DNA from: Siansivirga zeaxanthinifaciens CC-SAMT-1 | Lineage (GTDB): Bacteria > Bacteroidota > Bacteroidia > Flavobacteriales > Flavobacteriaceae | Direction: 5' to 3' | Assembly (NCBI RefSeq): GCF_000941055.1 | Contig: NZ_CP007202.1 | Location: forward strand, 1,918,001 to 1,982,000 | Length of the DNA: 64,000 bases | Position numbers and translations under genes: made by a program | Notes under the pieces: generated by a model | Databases searched by the model: none | Told to the model about the DNA's origin: nothing | Seen by the model: only the letters and a program-made list of their open reading frames with translations | Part shown: positions 1 through 9,779 of the stretch, one piece after another | Layout of the letters: each line of letters starts with the position of its first letter | Numbering within the stretch: the first letter of the stretch is position 1

Positions 1-1061
1 TCTTTTTTGGATGCCAATCGAGTCTTGTAACAAGTCAAAATAAAGCATCTGAAGTGAAAGTAAAATTAAACCCTAAAACCAATGGGTTATTAGTTGGAGC
101 TACTTTAAATTATGATGAAATCTTTTCTAAAAAGGGCGAACTCTATTTAAAAGATTTTAAATATCTAACACCTGCAAATGCAGCAAAACAAAGCAGGATT
201 CACCCCAAACCAAATGAGTGGAACTGGAATGAAATTGAAGATTTTATAACATTTGCCAAAAAAAATAACTTGGTGGTTAGACTGCACGGTCCCATTAGTC
301 CGCAAGCATCAAAATGGGTAAAGCATGATAGCCGAACACCCGAAGAATTGGGTAAAATTCTTGAATAATTTGCTACCGCTTTTGCCGAACGTTTTAATAA
401 TGAGCCCAATGTAAAATGGATGGATGTTGTAAACGAAACCATTCTTGCAAATGGCACATGGTTCGGACCAAAAGAAGGCGTAAATGAATGGGAAAATCCT
501 TGGTTAGCCATGGGTTTAAATGACGATAGTTTTCCGCTATATATTTTAAAGGCATTTGAGATTGCTACAAAAAAGGCTCCAAACCTAAAGTTAGTTTACA
601 ACCAAAATGTTGGGATGGAAACTCCTATGTGGGATAAAGTTAAAGAAACGGTACTGTATTTAAAATCGAAAGGGTATCGTGTAGATGGCATTGGATGGCA
701 AGCGCATTTGTTATTAGGTGCTAAGCGTGAAGATTTTGTTGTAAATACAGATGCTACCATGAAAAAACTTGCCGATTTAATCGATTGGTGTCATGCTAAT
801 AATTTAGGATTTCATGTTACAGAGTTAGATTATCTGGTTAAAAACATGAAGGTTTTAAATGAAGAGCGCGAAATTCAAAAACGAGTGTATCAAAAAATAG
901 TCGATGTGCTTGTAGAAAAAAGCAAAAACGGAGAAGTAACCCTCAATCTTTGGGATGTTGGCGAACGACAAAAAAAGGGCACCGGCTACTTTCAGTCAAT
1001 TTACGATGCACAATATAAACCAACGCCTGCTTACCAGGTTATTAAGTCTGTTATAGATTAA
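1..1061 (+). pseudogene. GH10 endo-beta-1,4-xylanase-type lipoprotein, interrupted by an in-frame stop, 5' end outside window
   Basis: The reading frame is open from the left edge (frame of base 3). It begins with a lipobox-like FFGC, so the true start lies upstream and the product was probably a surface lipoprotein. The frame stops at TAA 366-368, then continues in the same frame from 369 to 1061. The joined product has both GH10 catalytic segments: the acid/base motif DVVNE (Glu codon 435-437) and the nucleophile motif HVTELD (Glu codon 822-824). Family knowledge: GH10 enzymes are retaining TIM-barrel xylanases. The stop falls just before the acid/base strand, so the first piece lacks both catalytic glutamates. 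A single base change from CAA, GAA or AAA would create it. The next gene starts 17 bp downstream, so this is the first visible gene of a GH10-sulfatase-GH10-sulfatase operon. Sequence error and real decay cannot be told apart here. Confidence 0.88.
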
Positions 1062-1078
1062 AAAACTAAAATTTTATT

Positions 1079-2512
1079 ATGAAATATTTTAAAGCACCTA
1101 TGCTTTTATTACTCATTTTATTACAAATGGGTTGTAAAACAAAAACAGAATCAATAAAAAGTAATTCTGAAGTTTCAATAATTTCAGAACAAAAACCAAA
1201 CATATTAATTATTCATGTTGATGATTTAGGCTTTCATGATTTAAGTATAAATGGTTCTAAAATTTATCAAACACCAAATATTGACGCCTTGGCAAGCCAA
1301 TCGGTGGTATTTAATAATGCCTATGCCAACTATCCGCGCTGTGTACCTTCAAGATTCGCCATGATGACCGGTAATTACCCGGTGCAAAATGGGGATGTTC
1401 CAGATGATGGCTTCGAGATGAATAACGTTCCTACTAATAAAAATTTTGTAAAAAACATCAAGGCAGCGGGCTATCAAACCGCCTATTTTGGCAAATGGCA
1501 TTTGGGCGATGAGAACAGTTTAAAAGACTTTGGTTACGACTTTAGTTTTGCAGCCGGGCACGCAGGGTCGCCCATTAGTTTTTTATATCCTTTTAATGAA
1601 CCAAAAGGTAAAGGAAACATTAAAAAAGATCCGGTTCCAGATGTAGATAATGTTAGTAAGGAAGGCGATTATTTAATGGATGTCATGACCGATAACGTGG
1701 CGAAATACATTAAAAATGTAGACAAAAGCAAACCCTTTATGGCGATGTTTGCGTTTTATGCAGTGCATCAGCCACTTGAAGCCAAAGAAGCCGATATAAA
1801 ACGCAACAAAGAAGAAATTAAAAACTTCGATTTTGGCAATCAACCTGAATATATTTTAGAAGGTACCGGGCGTACAAAAATGCGTCAGGACAATCCAACT
1901 TATGCGGCTATGGTAGAAACTATGGACGAAAATGTTGGTAAATTATTGCAGTTGCTAAAAGATTTAAACATCGACAATAATACCATTGTTGTCTTTTCAT
2001 CAGACCATGGTGGATTGTCTAACGATGGTACCAACCAGCGCCAATTGGCTACCACAAATTATCCGTTACGTGCCGGTAAAGGATGGTTGTATGATGGTGG
2101 AATAAAAGTACCTTTATTAGTGAAATGGAATAATCATTTTAAACATAAAGTAGATAATGAATCGCTTATTATGTTAATGGATGTGTTTCCTACGTTACTC
2201 GATATTACTTCAAATAAATCATTAAATACAAACGGTAAAAGTTTTTTACCTGTGTTAAATAATAAAGAAGTCTGGAACGATAGAACCGTTTTTTGGCATT
2301 CATCAAAAGCCAGACCTGTTAATACAGGCGACACCAAATCGTCTGCCATTAGAAAAGGAAATTACAAACTAATTAATTGGTATGTCGAAGGTCGAACCGA
2401 GTTGTACGATATCGTTAAAGACCCATCAGAAACAACAAATTTGTATGAATCGATGCCAAAATTAGCGCAAGACATGCTTCAGGAACTTAATAATTGGAAA
2501 TCAGAATTTTAA
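1079..2512 (+). CDS. S1-family (formylglycine-dependent) sulfatase, lipoprotein
   Basis: This is a 477-residue sulfatase that hydrolyses sulfate esters, probably on an algal polysaccharide. The N-terminus is a lipoprotein signal with lipid Cys19 (motif MGCK). The sulfatase signature CVPSR (Cys88) would be converted to formylglycine by a maturation enzyme encoded elsewhere. Other family motifs are visible: the metal-binding VDDLGF around Asp48-Asp49, GKWHLGD, and SSDHGG for the distal metal site. The length is normal for an arylsulfatase A-like enzyme. It lies 17 bp after the GH10 gene and only 1 bp before the next GH10 gene, which implies one transcript and coordinated desulfation and backbone cleavage. 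The S1 subfamily and the exact sulfated position cannot be read from sequence alone. Confidence 0.93.
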   Translation: MKYFKAPMLLLLILLQMGCKTKTESIKSNSEVSIISEQKPNILIIHVDDLGFHDLSINGSKIYQTPNIDALASQSVVFNNAYANYPRCVPSRFAMMTGNYPVQNGDVPDDGFEMNNVPTNKNFVKNIKAAGYQTAYFGKWHLGDENSLKDFGYDFSFAAGHAGSPISFLYPFNEPKGKGNIKKDPVPDVDNVSKEGDYLMDVMTDNVAKYIKNVDKSKPFMAMFAFYAVHQPLEAKEADIKRNKEEIKNFDFGNQPEYILEGTGRTKMRQDNPTYAAMVETMDENVGKLLQLLKDLNIDNNTIVVFSSDHGGLSNDGTNQRQLATTNYPLRAGKGWLYDGGIKVPLLVKWNNHFKHKVDNESLIMLMDVFPTLLDITSNKSLNTNGKSFLPVLNNKEVWNDRTVFWHSSKARPVNTGDTKSSAIRKGNYKLINWYVEGRTELYDIVKDPSETTNLYESMPKLAQDMLQELNNWKSEF

Positions 2513-2513
2513 A

Positions 2514-4259
2514 ATGAAATACTTTTTTTACACACTGTTTTTATTACTTTTTAATATAACGTTTTCACAGCATAATTTAAATGGTGAAGATTTAATTATT
2601 GCCGAACGATTAAAGTTTATAGACACTAAATCGGAGTATGGAAGTGTCGAAAAAATTACTAACGCAGACGGTAGTTTACAAATGCTTTTTAAAACCGAAA
2701 AGGAGCCTAAGTTTATATACAATTTGTCTGCAAATTTTCCAATTGAAAAATCTAATTACACCAAAGGCCGTGTTTTTTTACTTTCCTTTAAGGCAAAAAC
2801 AGTTACGTCTAGTTTAGAAACGGGAGAAGCTAAAGCATTATTTATTTTTAAGCAATTAGATAATTATGAAGGCAATATCGAGTCCACCCAAACTTTTTCG
2901 AGTAATTGGCAGACCTATTATATTCCTTTTGAAGCTAATCGATACATTAAGAAGTCCGATTTAGGCATCGTTATGCAGTACGGTTTTAGAGAACAATCAT
3001 TTTTACTAAAAGATATTCGTTTTGAAAGTTTTCCTGAAGGCACCAAATTTGAAGATTTACCAAAAACAGAGATAACCTACAAGGGTATGGAACCCGATGC
3101 CGTGTGGCGTATAGAGGCTAAGAAACGGATACAAGCCATTCGACAAGGTCGCATCGCGCTTCAGTTTACTAAAAATAACCAACCAATTGCTAATAAAACG
3201 CTAAATATCAAGTTAGTAAAGCATGCTTTTCAATTTGGTGCAGCATTAAACGCACAGGACGTTGTTGAAGAAAATTTTAGATATACCAGATTTAAATCAG
3301 CCTTCAATTTAGCGGTATTTGAAAACGATTTAAAAATTAAAAGTTGGGGGAGTGCTAAAGGAAAACAACGCACCCTCGATGCTATTGCACAATTAGCAAA
3401 GGATAGTATTAATATTAAAGGACATGTTTTAATTTGGCCAGGTTTTAGGTATCTAATACCAGAAATTGAGCAAAATAAAAACAATCCAGAGAAAGTAAAA
3501 TCTTTAATAACCGAGCATGTTACAAGTGTTTTAAAAGAAACTAAAGGTAAAATTTCGCATTGGGATGTTGTAAATGAAGCTTATACCAATACCAATTTAC
3601 AAAAAATAACAGGCTCAGAAGATTTACTTTATGAAGGTTTTAGAATTGCTAAAGCCATAGAACCCAATGCCAAACGTTTTACCAACGAATATGGCATTAT
3701 AAGTAAAGGCGGTTTAGACACACAAAAGCAGCAGTGGTATTACGATTATATTAAACGTATAGATGCGCATACGGGTGGTTTAGTACAAGGTATAGGCATT
3801 CAGTCGCATATTGGAAGCGACTTAACCCCTCCAGAGCGTGTTTTAGAAATTTTGGCATTTTACGCAACCCTAGGTAAACAAATAGGTATTTCAGAATTTA
3901 CCATGGATATTCAAGAACCTAAAATACGCGAACAATACACCAGAGACTTTTTAATTGCAGCCTTTTCACACCCGAGTGTTACCGAGTTTTTATTTTGGGG
4001 TTATGTAGAAAATGAAAAAAAGAAAGTCGATATTTTTAAACCAAATGGCGATATAGGTGCTATGGGTAAAGCTTATTTTTCTTTGGTTAACGACGAATGG
4101 AAAACCAACTTAGTTGCCGAAACAGATGCAAACGGAGCCGTTTCTGCCATAGGATATTTTGGAACTTACGAGTACTCATTTATAGATAAGGGTAAAGTAA
4201 TTACAGGAACATTCGATTTAAAACCGAGACAACGCGACGCCATTAAAATAGAATTATAA
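2514..4259 (+). CDS. GH10 endo-beta-1,4-xylanase-type enzyme with N-terminal accessory domain
   Basis: This is a 581-residue secreted enzyme with a signal peptide (about residues 1-18, ending TFSQ). Residues ~25-180 form a beta-rich module resembling a carbohydrate-binding domain. Residues ~195-555 are the GH10 barrel. The acid/base is Glu355 in WDVVNEA and the nucleophile is Glu461 in GISEF; the more usual form of that motif is TELD, so the nucleophile loop is divergent. The GH10 glutamine-histidine motif is seen as IQSHIG. No T9SS sorting domain or lipobox is visible, so it is probably periplasmic. The start follows the preceding stop by 1 bp, and its own TAA overlaps the next ATG (TAATG at 4257-4261), so translation is coupled. 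The xylan backbone is the family-level substrate; a sulfated or mixed-linkage xylan is an inference from the neighbours. Confidence 0.92.
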   Translation: MKYFFYTLFLLLFNITFSQHNLNGEDLIIAERLKFIDTKSEYGSVEKITNADGSLQMLFKTEKEPKFIYNLSANFPIEKSNYTKGRVFLLSFKAKTVTSSLETGEAKALFIFKQLDNYEGNIESTQTFSSNWQTYYIPFEANRYIKKSDLGIVMQYGFREQSFLLKDIRFESFPEGTKFEDLPKTEITYKGMEPDAVWRIEAKKRIQAIRQGRIALQFTKNNQPIANKTLNIKLVKHAFQFGAALNAQDVVEENFRYTRFKSAFNLAVFENDLKIKSWGSAKGKQRTLDAIAQLAKDSINIKGHVLIWPGFRYLIPEIEQNKNNPEKVKSLITEHVTSVLKETKGKISHWDVVNEAYTNTNLQKITGSEDLLYEGFRIAKAIEPNAKRFTNEYGIISKGGLDTQKQQWYYDYIKRIDAHTGGLVQGIGIQSHIGSDLTPPERVLEILAFYATLGKQIGISEFTMDIQEPKIREQYTRDFLIAAFSHPSVTEFLFWGYVENEKKKVDIFKPNGDIGAMGKAYFSLVNDEWKTNLVAETDANGAVSAIGYFGTYEYSFIDKGKVITGTFDLKPRQRDAIKIEL

Positions 4260-5941
4260 TGAAACAGTTAATTTATTTATTACTTGTTATGGTATGTTTA
4301 TCATGCCAGTCGCAGGTAAAAAAAACAGAAGAAACACCTAAAAAACAACCTAATATTTTATGGATTGTTACCGAAGATATTAGTCCGACACTATCATTCT
4401 ACGGCGATAAAACAGCAAAAACACCCCATTTAGATGCGCTGGCAAAAGAAAGTTTAATTTACGATAATGCCTATTCTGTAGTTGGTGTTTGTGCACCCAG
4501 CCGTTCGGCAATTATAACAGGTATGTACCCAACAACTTTAGGAACGATGCACATGCGTACCGGTAGAGATATTCAGTCTTGGGGAACACGGGAATATGCA
4601 AACAAGTCGGATGTATTAGATTTAGAGGGGCATTCAATTATAGAGTATGCTGCTGTAATTCCAGATTACGTAAAAGGATTTCCAGAGTATTTAAGAAAAG
4701 CAGGTTATTTTACCAGCAATCATCAAAAAACCGATTACCAATTTGCCATTCCTGTTACAGTTTGGAGTCAAAATAGTAATAAAGCACATTGGAGAAACAG
4801 AGAAAAAGATCAACCTTTCTTTTCTGTATTTAATTTTGATGTTACGCACGAGAGTAAAATTTGGAAAAATAGTGATTTACCACTTACCGTTAATCCAGAC
4901 AGTGTGCCTTTACCACCTTATTATCAAGACACAAAAACGGCGCGTATCGATGTGGCGCGAAATTATAGTAATATCGAATTATTAGACAAGCAAGTAGGTA
5001 AGCTTATTGCAGAACTTAAAGAAGATGGCCTTTACGATAATACCATTATATTTTTCTACAGCGATCACGGCGGACCATTACCAAGGCAAAAGCGCGATAT
5101 TCATGAAAGCGGTTTACATGTGCCATTTATGGTTAAAGATTTAAAAGGCACGACAGGACGAGCAGACCGATTAATTTCGTTTGTAGATTTAGCTCCAACC
5201 ATTTTAAGTCTTGCAGGTGTTACTATTCCTGAAACCATTCAAGGAAAAGCATTTATGGGTGAAAGTGATACAGAACCAAGAGATTATGTGTTTGGTACTT
5301 CCGATCGATTTGATGAAATAACAGACCGTTCGAGAGCTATTTACGATAAACAATATGTGTATGTTATGAACGATTTTCCAGAGAAAACCTGGTATAAAGA
5401 TATTTCGTATCGTTTACAAATACCCATGATGAAAGAAATGATTGCCTTGCGTGACGAAAATAAACTTAACAAGGTACAATCTACTTGGTTTCAAACGAAA
5501 CAATCGGAGGAGTTGTTTGATGTGAAAAAAGATCCGCACAGATTACATAATTTAGCCGATAAACCCGAGTATGCTGTCATTAAACAACGCTTACACGATG
5601 CTTTACTAAGTTTTAGAAATACCCATCCCGATTTAGGCATGATGCCAGAATCTCAACTTATTGAGACCATGTGGCCTAATTATGAGCAACCAGTTACAGC
5701 CAATGTTACATCAAAAATTAAAGAAACATCTCAAGGTAAACAGGTAACACTTTCAACCAAAACCAAAGGCGCATCTATTGCCTATATTCTTTCAGATACA
5801 CCTTTAAAATCAATTGATTTTGATAGTGGCTGGCAAGTGTATAACGATCCAGTTTTAGTGCAAAAAGGGCAGTATTTATACCTGATGGCTCAACGTATAG
5901 GTTTCCGCGAAAGCGAAATAACAACATTAGAAATTAATTAA
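4259..5941 (+). CDS. S1-family sulfatase with C-terminal beta domain, lipoprotein
   Basis: This 560-residue lipoprotein has lipid Cys16 (LSCQ). The signature CAPSR (Cys78) is the formylglycine site, and the metal site begins with VTEDIS. A second metal motif is YSDHGG. The TEDI/SFYGD region resembles the sulfamidase-like branch of S1 sulfatases; this is a judgement by eye. After the sulfatase fold (to about residue 465) there is a short beta-rich C-terminal domain (about 480-560). It resembles the Ig-like C-terminal domain found on some hexosaminidases and sulfatases. The start codon overlaps the stop of the GH10 gene by 1 bp. It is the last gene of the tight four-gene block; 100 bp separate it from the next sulfatase. 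Confidence 0.92.
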   Translation: MKQLIYLLLVMVCLSCQSQVKKTEETPKKQPNILWIVTEDISPTLSFYGDKTAKTPHLDALAKESLIYDNAYSVVGVCAPSRSAIITGMYPTTLGTMHMRTGRDIQSWGTREYANKSDVLDLEGHSIIEYAAVIPDYVKGFPEYLRKAGYFTSNHQKTDYQFAIPVTVWSQNSNKAHWRNREKDQPFFSVFNFDVTHESKIWKNSDLPLTVNPDSVPLPPYYQDTKTARIDVARNYSNIELLDKQVGKLIAELKEDGLYDNTIIFFYSDHGGPLPRQKRDIHESGLHVPFMVKDLKGTTGRADRLISFVDLAPTILSLAGVTIPETIQGKAFMGESDTEPRDYVFGTSDRFDEITDRSRAIYDKQYVYVMNDFPEKTWYKDISYRLQIPMMKEMIALRDENKLNKVQSTWFQTKQSEELFDVKKDPHRLHNLADKPEYAVIKQRLHDALLSFRNTHPDLGMMPESQLIETMWPNYEQPVTANVTSKIKETSQGKQVTLSTKTKGASIAYILSDTPLKSIDFDSGWQVYNDPVLVQKGQYLYLMAQRIGFRESEITTLEIN

Positions 5942-6043
5942 TTTTTAAATTAAATATGTCCTTTTGTGAAGCTTCGAAAGATGAAACATATATAGACATC
6001 ACTAAGTATAATTATACATTGAAGTTTTAAAAAATATTCTAAA

Positions 6044-7636
6044 ATGAAAAAGTTACAACTCTTGTTGTTTATGGCGTGCATGGCTTTTAAACCTGCCTTT
6101 GCTCAAAATTCAACCAAAACAAAACCAAACGTTTTACTTATTTGTGTTGATGATTTGCGAACAAATATTGGCGCGTATGGCGATGAGCAAGCTATTACAC
6201 CTCATATGGATGCTTTAGCAAAACGCGGGGTAACTTTTAGAAATCACCAAGTGCAGTATGCGGTTTGTGGCCCCTCAAGAGCTGTTATAACTACGGGTTT
6301 AATGCCAGAAGTAACGGGTGTTATAGGTTTTAAACCTATTAGAGGAAAAATTGAAAAAGTAACATTTTTACCAGAATATTTTAAAAATAACGGGTATATC
6401 TCAGCGGCTTCAGGAAAAATTCACGATCCAAGAACGGTAGGAAATGGCGATCACGGCGATGGTGATGATGTGGCGTCATGGAGTATTCCTTATGTAGCAC
6501 CAGTAGGCGGTTTTGATGTTAAAAATGTGTCCATGGATGCATCCGACTTACCAGATGAAGAATATCTGGATGGTATTATTAGAGCCGAGGGCATTAATTT
6601 ATTGGAAAAAGTATCCAAATCGGATAAACCTTTCTTTTTAGCCATTGGTTTTAAAAAACCCCACGAGCCTTTTATCGCACCAAAAAAATATTGGGATTTA
6701 TATGATAATACACCATTTAAAGTTGCCGAAAATCAAAAAGCACCCATTGGTCGTGAAGATTTAAAAACCTATGTACCCCATGGTAACGATGTTAAGCAAA
6801 ATATGGATGCAAAAACGGGTAGGTTAAATGAAGCATTTCAGTTGAAATTAAAAAAAGGATATTACGCTTGTACCTCGTTTGTAGATGCGCAAATAGGCAT
6901 GGTGCTAGACAAGTTAAAAGAACTACAGCTAGATGATAATACCATAGTGGTGCTTTGGGGAGATCACGGTTTGTTTTTGGGTGAACATGGCCGATGGAAT
7001 AAACATTCAAATTTAGAAGTCGCTTCTTCATCGCCTTTAATTATTGTAGATCCTAGAAATCCGAAGGCCAGAGGCGCTTCTTTTTCGGCTGTTTCTACTA
7101 TCGATGTGTATCCTTCTCTATGTGAATTAGCCGGATTAAAAATTCCAAATCAACCTACAAATAAAAACAAACCAGCCACTCAGCCTATAACAGGTAGAAG
7201 TTTAGTTCCAATTTTAAACGATACAGATGCTCAGGTAAAAATTGGTGCCATCACACTGTATAGAGGGCAAAGAGGTTTAGGTTATGGGTATCGAATTAAA
7301 GGTAAATACCGATACATAGAATGGGTAAAAAATGGTGAAGACAATTTTTACGAATTGTATGATTATGAAAAAGATCCCAACGAAACCAAAAATTTAGCGG
7401 TTACAGACCGCGATACTTACGAACCTTTATTGCATAAATTTTCAAGAAATATTAGAAGTATGGGTGAAGGTGACGGATGTTTAGCGTTGTTAAAAACAGC
7501 ACCATTTGAGGTATCAGCTAAAAACAAAAAATATATTTTGCTACATGATGGCGATGGCGATGGTATTCCAGACGATAAAGAAGGTGCTGGCGACAATGAT
7601 AACGATGGGATTCCAAATTATCTTGATAAAGATTAA
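6044..7636 (+). CDS. Iduronate-2-sulfatase-like S1 sulfatase with a calcium-binding TSP3-like tail
   Basis: This 530-residue protein has a cleavable signal peptide (cleavage near Ala20, AFAQ) instead of a lipobox, unlike the two upstream sulfatases. The formylglycine signature is CGPSR (Cys75) and the metal site is CVDDLR (Asp36-Asp37). GDHG and KKPHEPF fit the iduronate-2-sulfatase-like branch. The last ~28 residues are an Asp/Gly-rich run with two DxDxDGIP-type motifs. These resemble thrombospondin type 3 calcium-binding repeats, which in this phylum often link a catalytic domain to a sorting signal. No sorting domain follows here. A 100-bp gap with no obvious terminator separates it from the preceding sulfatase. 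Confidence 0.9.
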   Translation: MKKLQLLLFMACMAFKPAFAQNSTKTKPNVLLICVDDLRTNIGAYGDEQAITPHMDALAKRGVTFRNHQVQYAVCGPSRAVITTGLMPEVTGVIGFKPIRGKIEKVTFLPEYFKNNGYISAASGKIHDPRTVGNGDHGDGDDVASWSIPYVAPVGGFDVKNVSMDASDLPDEEYLDGIIRAEGINLLEKVSKSDKPFFLAIGFKKPHEPFIAPKKYWDLYDNTPFKVAENQKAPIGREDLKTYVPHGNDVKQNMDAKTGRLNEAFQLKLKKGYYACTSFVDAQIGMVLDKLKELQLDDNTIVVLWGDHGLFLGEHGRWNKHSNLEVASSSPLIIVDPRNPKARGASFSAVSTIDVYPSLCELAGLKIPNQPTNKNKPATQPITGRSLVPILNDTDAQVKIGAITLYRGQRGLGYGYRIKGKYRYIEWVKNGEDNFYELYDYEKDPNETKNLAVTDRDTYEPLLHKFSRNIRSMGEGDGCLALLKTAPFEVSAKNKKYILLHDGDGDGIPDDKEGAGDNDNDGIPNYLDKD

Positions 7637-7771
7637 TATATTGATTTAATGTTTTTTAGAGATTTTTTTGAGTTAAATTAAAACAAAAACAGACCTATTT
7701 TGATAGTTTTTATACCTTAATTTTTTTTAAATTAGGTTTATTTGTATTCACCAATTACTAAATAAATTATT

Positions 7772-9763
7772 TTGAAAAAGATTACTTTTTTTATTACTGT
7801 ATTACTAACTACAATTCATTTTGTTAACGCACAACAAACTACAGTAACTAGTTTTAATACCTTAATTAAGTCGAATCATAATTTTGGAATAACAAATCCC
7901 CTAATTAATGCTACGACACCATCACCAATGACCTACGATCCGTCACAGGTTGATGCGCTTGGAGCTGCTTTTAGCATAGACTATACCAACGAACCCGGTA
8001 CAACAGGTTTTGATGGCTACCCAAGTGGAACTGTAGGTGGTTTTAAAGTTAGCGGAACCTATTATCCTGGTAATGTGGCTGCTTGTGGTATGCCGGTACA
8101 AATTAAAGATTTAACCCATAATCTTAGATTTAATTGGAAAACATCGCAAGAAAATATTAGTGCGGGTGCTAAGTGGTGGGCAACCATAAACGTAATTTTT
8201 GATAACGGCACAGCAAACTCTGAACCCGATCCAACAACACGTGACTACGATTTGGTAATACAAAATGTATCTTATGAAAACGATGATTTTACCGATAGAG
8301 GCCCAACAAACCCAAGCGGTAGTCAATATTGGTATTTTGCGAGAGAAAAAACAGGAATAGACCCTGTTACCAATTTAAAACCCTTAAAGTTTTTTGAAAT
8401 TTATATCGATGGCGTCTTGTATAAATTTGCTGTGCGTTATAAGTTTTTTACCGCAAGTTCTGGAACAAAATCAGATAAAGTGCATCTTAAGTTTATTCCT
8501 TTAGATAATATTAAAATGCCGTATTTTGACCATTCTTTAAAGAAATTTATTGATTGTACTAAAGATTATATTCAGTACATCGATTTACCTGAGACGGCAG
8601 ATGAAATTATACTAGCACATCAAAAAGTTGCTTTAGATGATCTTTGGATAAAATCTATTTCTGCTGGTTATGAAGTTTATCTAGGTTCGATGACCCTTAG
8701 AAACGACTACTTTTATACAACCATAGACAATACAGCGCCAGATGCTTTAACGAATTTATCCGGTGTAAATCAATCGGGTGAGGCCGTGTTAAATTGGGAT
8801 GCTTCAACAAATCCTGCCTTAGATACCTCCACCTTGTATCGTTCTGAAAACGGAGGTCCTTACAGCGTCATTGCATCCGATTTAAGAACAAATACCTATA
8901 CCGATAATACGGTTTCTAATCAAAATTACAGCTATTACGTAACGGCTACCGATCGTTCGTATCAAGAATCTATGGCGTCAAATATTGTTAATGTGAATTT
9001 TTCATCTTCATCACTAGTTTCAACAACGTTTACAACAGTTGACGATGCACATGTAAGAATTGGATCTAATGCTGGCGACAATTATGGTTCAACAGGTAAT
9101 ATGCAATTACGTGAAACTACCAATATCGATGGAACAAGACAAGCCTTTTTAAAGTTTGATTTATCAAGTATCGACAATGTTGTGTCTGCCGTGCTTCGTC
9201 TTAGAAATACAGGGGCGAATACAGGTACGGTCGATTTAAATCGTGTAGCAAATGATTCTTGGTTTGAAAACACCATTACTTGGAACAATCAGCCTGACAT
9301 TGGCGATAAAATAGGAACCTACCAATTCGATGCCATTGGTAATTTCGATATGGATGTTACTACCTATGTGAATTTAGAAATTCAAGGTGATAAAATAGTG
9401 AGTTTCGCTTTAAATAATGCCAGTGCTTTTATGACTGTTTCTAGCAAGGATAGTACTACCGATCCTGCGCCGCAACTCATTGTTGTTTACAATCAAGGTA
9501 CAACTTTAGCTGTTAAAGAATTTAGTGAAAGCGATATTGTTGTTTACCCTAATCCTACAAGTTCGAAAGTAAATTTCACTATTAAAAACCCAGATTTAAA
9601 AACAGGAACTGTTGAGGTTTTCGATAGTTTGGGCAGACTGGTACAACAATCTCGAATTTTAAACTCAAACATGAGCTTGGAATTAAATGGATTGCCAGGA
9701 ATTTACTTTGTTAAAATTAAAAATGGAGTTAGAATTCTAACTAAAAGGGTAATTAAACAATAG
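7772..9763 (+). CDS. T9SS-exported modular carbohydrate-active protein (unknown N-terminal domain, FN3, DNRLRE/CBM96-like, sorting domain)
   Basis: A 663-residue secreted protein. The start is a TTG (7772) that gives a good signal peptide ending NAQQ; no in-frame ATG precedes it. Residues ~30-320 form a beta-rich domain that I do not recognise with confidence. Its Trp/Tyr pattern is faintly like a GH12-type jelly roll, so it may be the catalytic or binding unit. Residues ~325-405 are fibronectin type III-like. Residues ~415-575 match the DNRLRE (CBM96-like) pattern: DDAHVRIGS, then QAFLKFDLS, then ITWNNQP. Residues ~588-663 are a T9SS type A sorting domain beginning VYPNPTS and ending in a basic tail. 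It should therefore be cell-surface or released. A sugar isomerase-like gene follows after 16 bp. Confidence 0.85.
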   Translation: MKKITFFITVLLTTIHFVNAQQTTVTSFNTLIKSNHNFGITNPLINATTPSPMTYDPSQVDALGAAFSIDYTNEPGTTGFDGYPSGTVGGFKVSGTYYPGNVAACGMPVQIKDLTHNLRFNWKTSQENISAGAKWWATINVIFDNGTANSEPDPTTRDYDLVIQNVSYENDDFTDRGPTNPSGSQYWYFAREKTGIDPVTNLKPLKFFEIYIDGVLYKFAVRYKFFTASSGTKSDKVHLKFIPLDNIKMPYFDHSLKKFIDCTKDYIQYIDLPETADEIILAHQKVALDDLWIKSISAGYEVYLGSMTLRNDYFYTTIDNTAPDALTNLSGVNQSGEAVLNWDASTNPALDTSTLYRSENGGPYSVIASDLRTNTYTDNTVSNQNYSYYVTATDRSYQESMASNIVNVNFSSSSLVSTTFTTVDDAHVRIGSNAGDNYGSTGNMQLRETTNIDGTRQAFLKFDLSSIDNVVSAVLRLRNTGANTGTVDLNRVANDSWFENTITWNNQPDIGDKIGTYQFDAIGNFDMDVTTYVNLEIQGDKIVSFALNNASAFMTVSSKDSTTDPAPQLIVVYNQGTTLAVKEFSESDIVVYPNPTSSKVNFTIKNPDLKTGTVEVFDSLGRLVQQSRILNSNMSLELNGLPGIYFVKIKNGVRILTKRVIKQ

Positions 9764-9779
9764 GTTATCATCTATTTAA

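Noticed and set aside
4579..4985. Short plus-strand frames inside the second sulfatase
   Set aside because: They are out-of-frame within a strongly supported sulfatase and have no start signal or recognisable motif.
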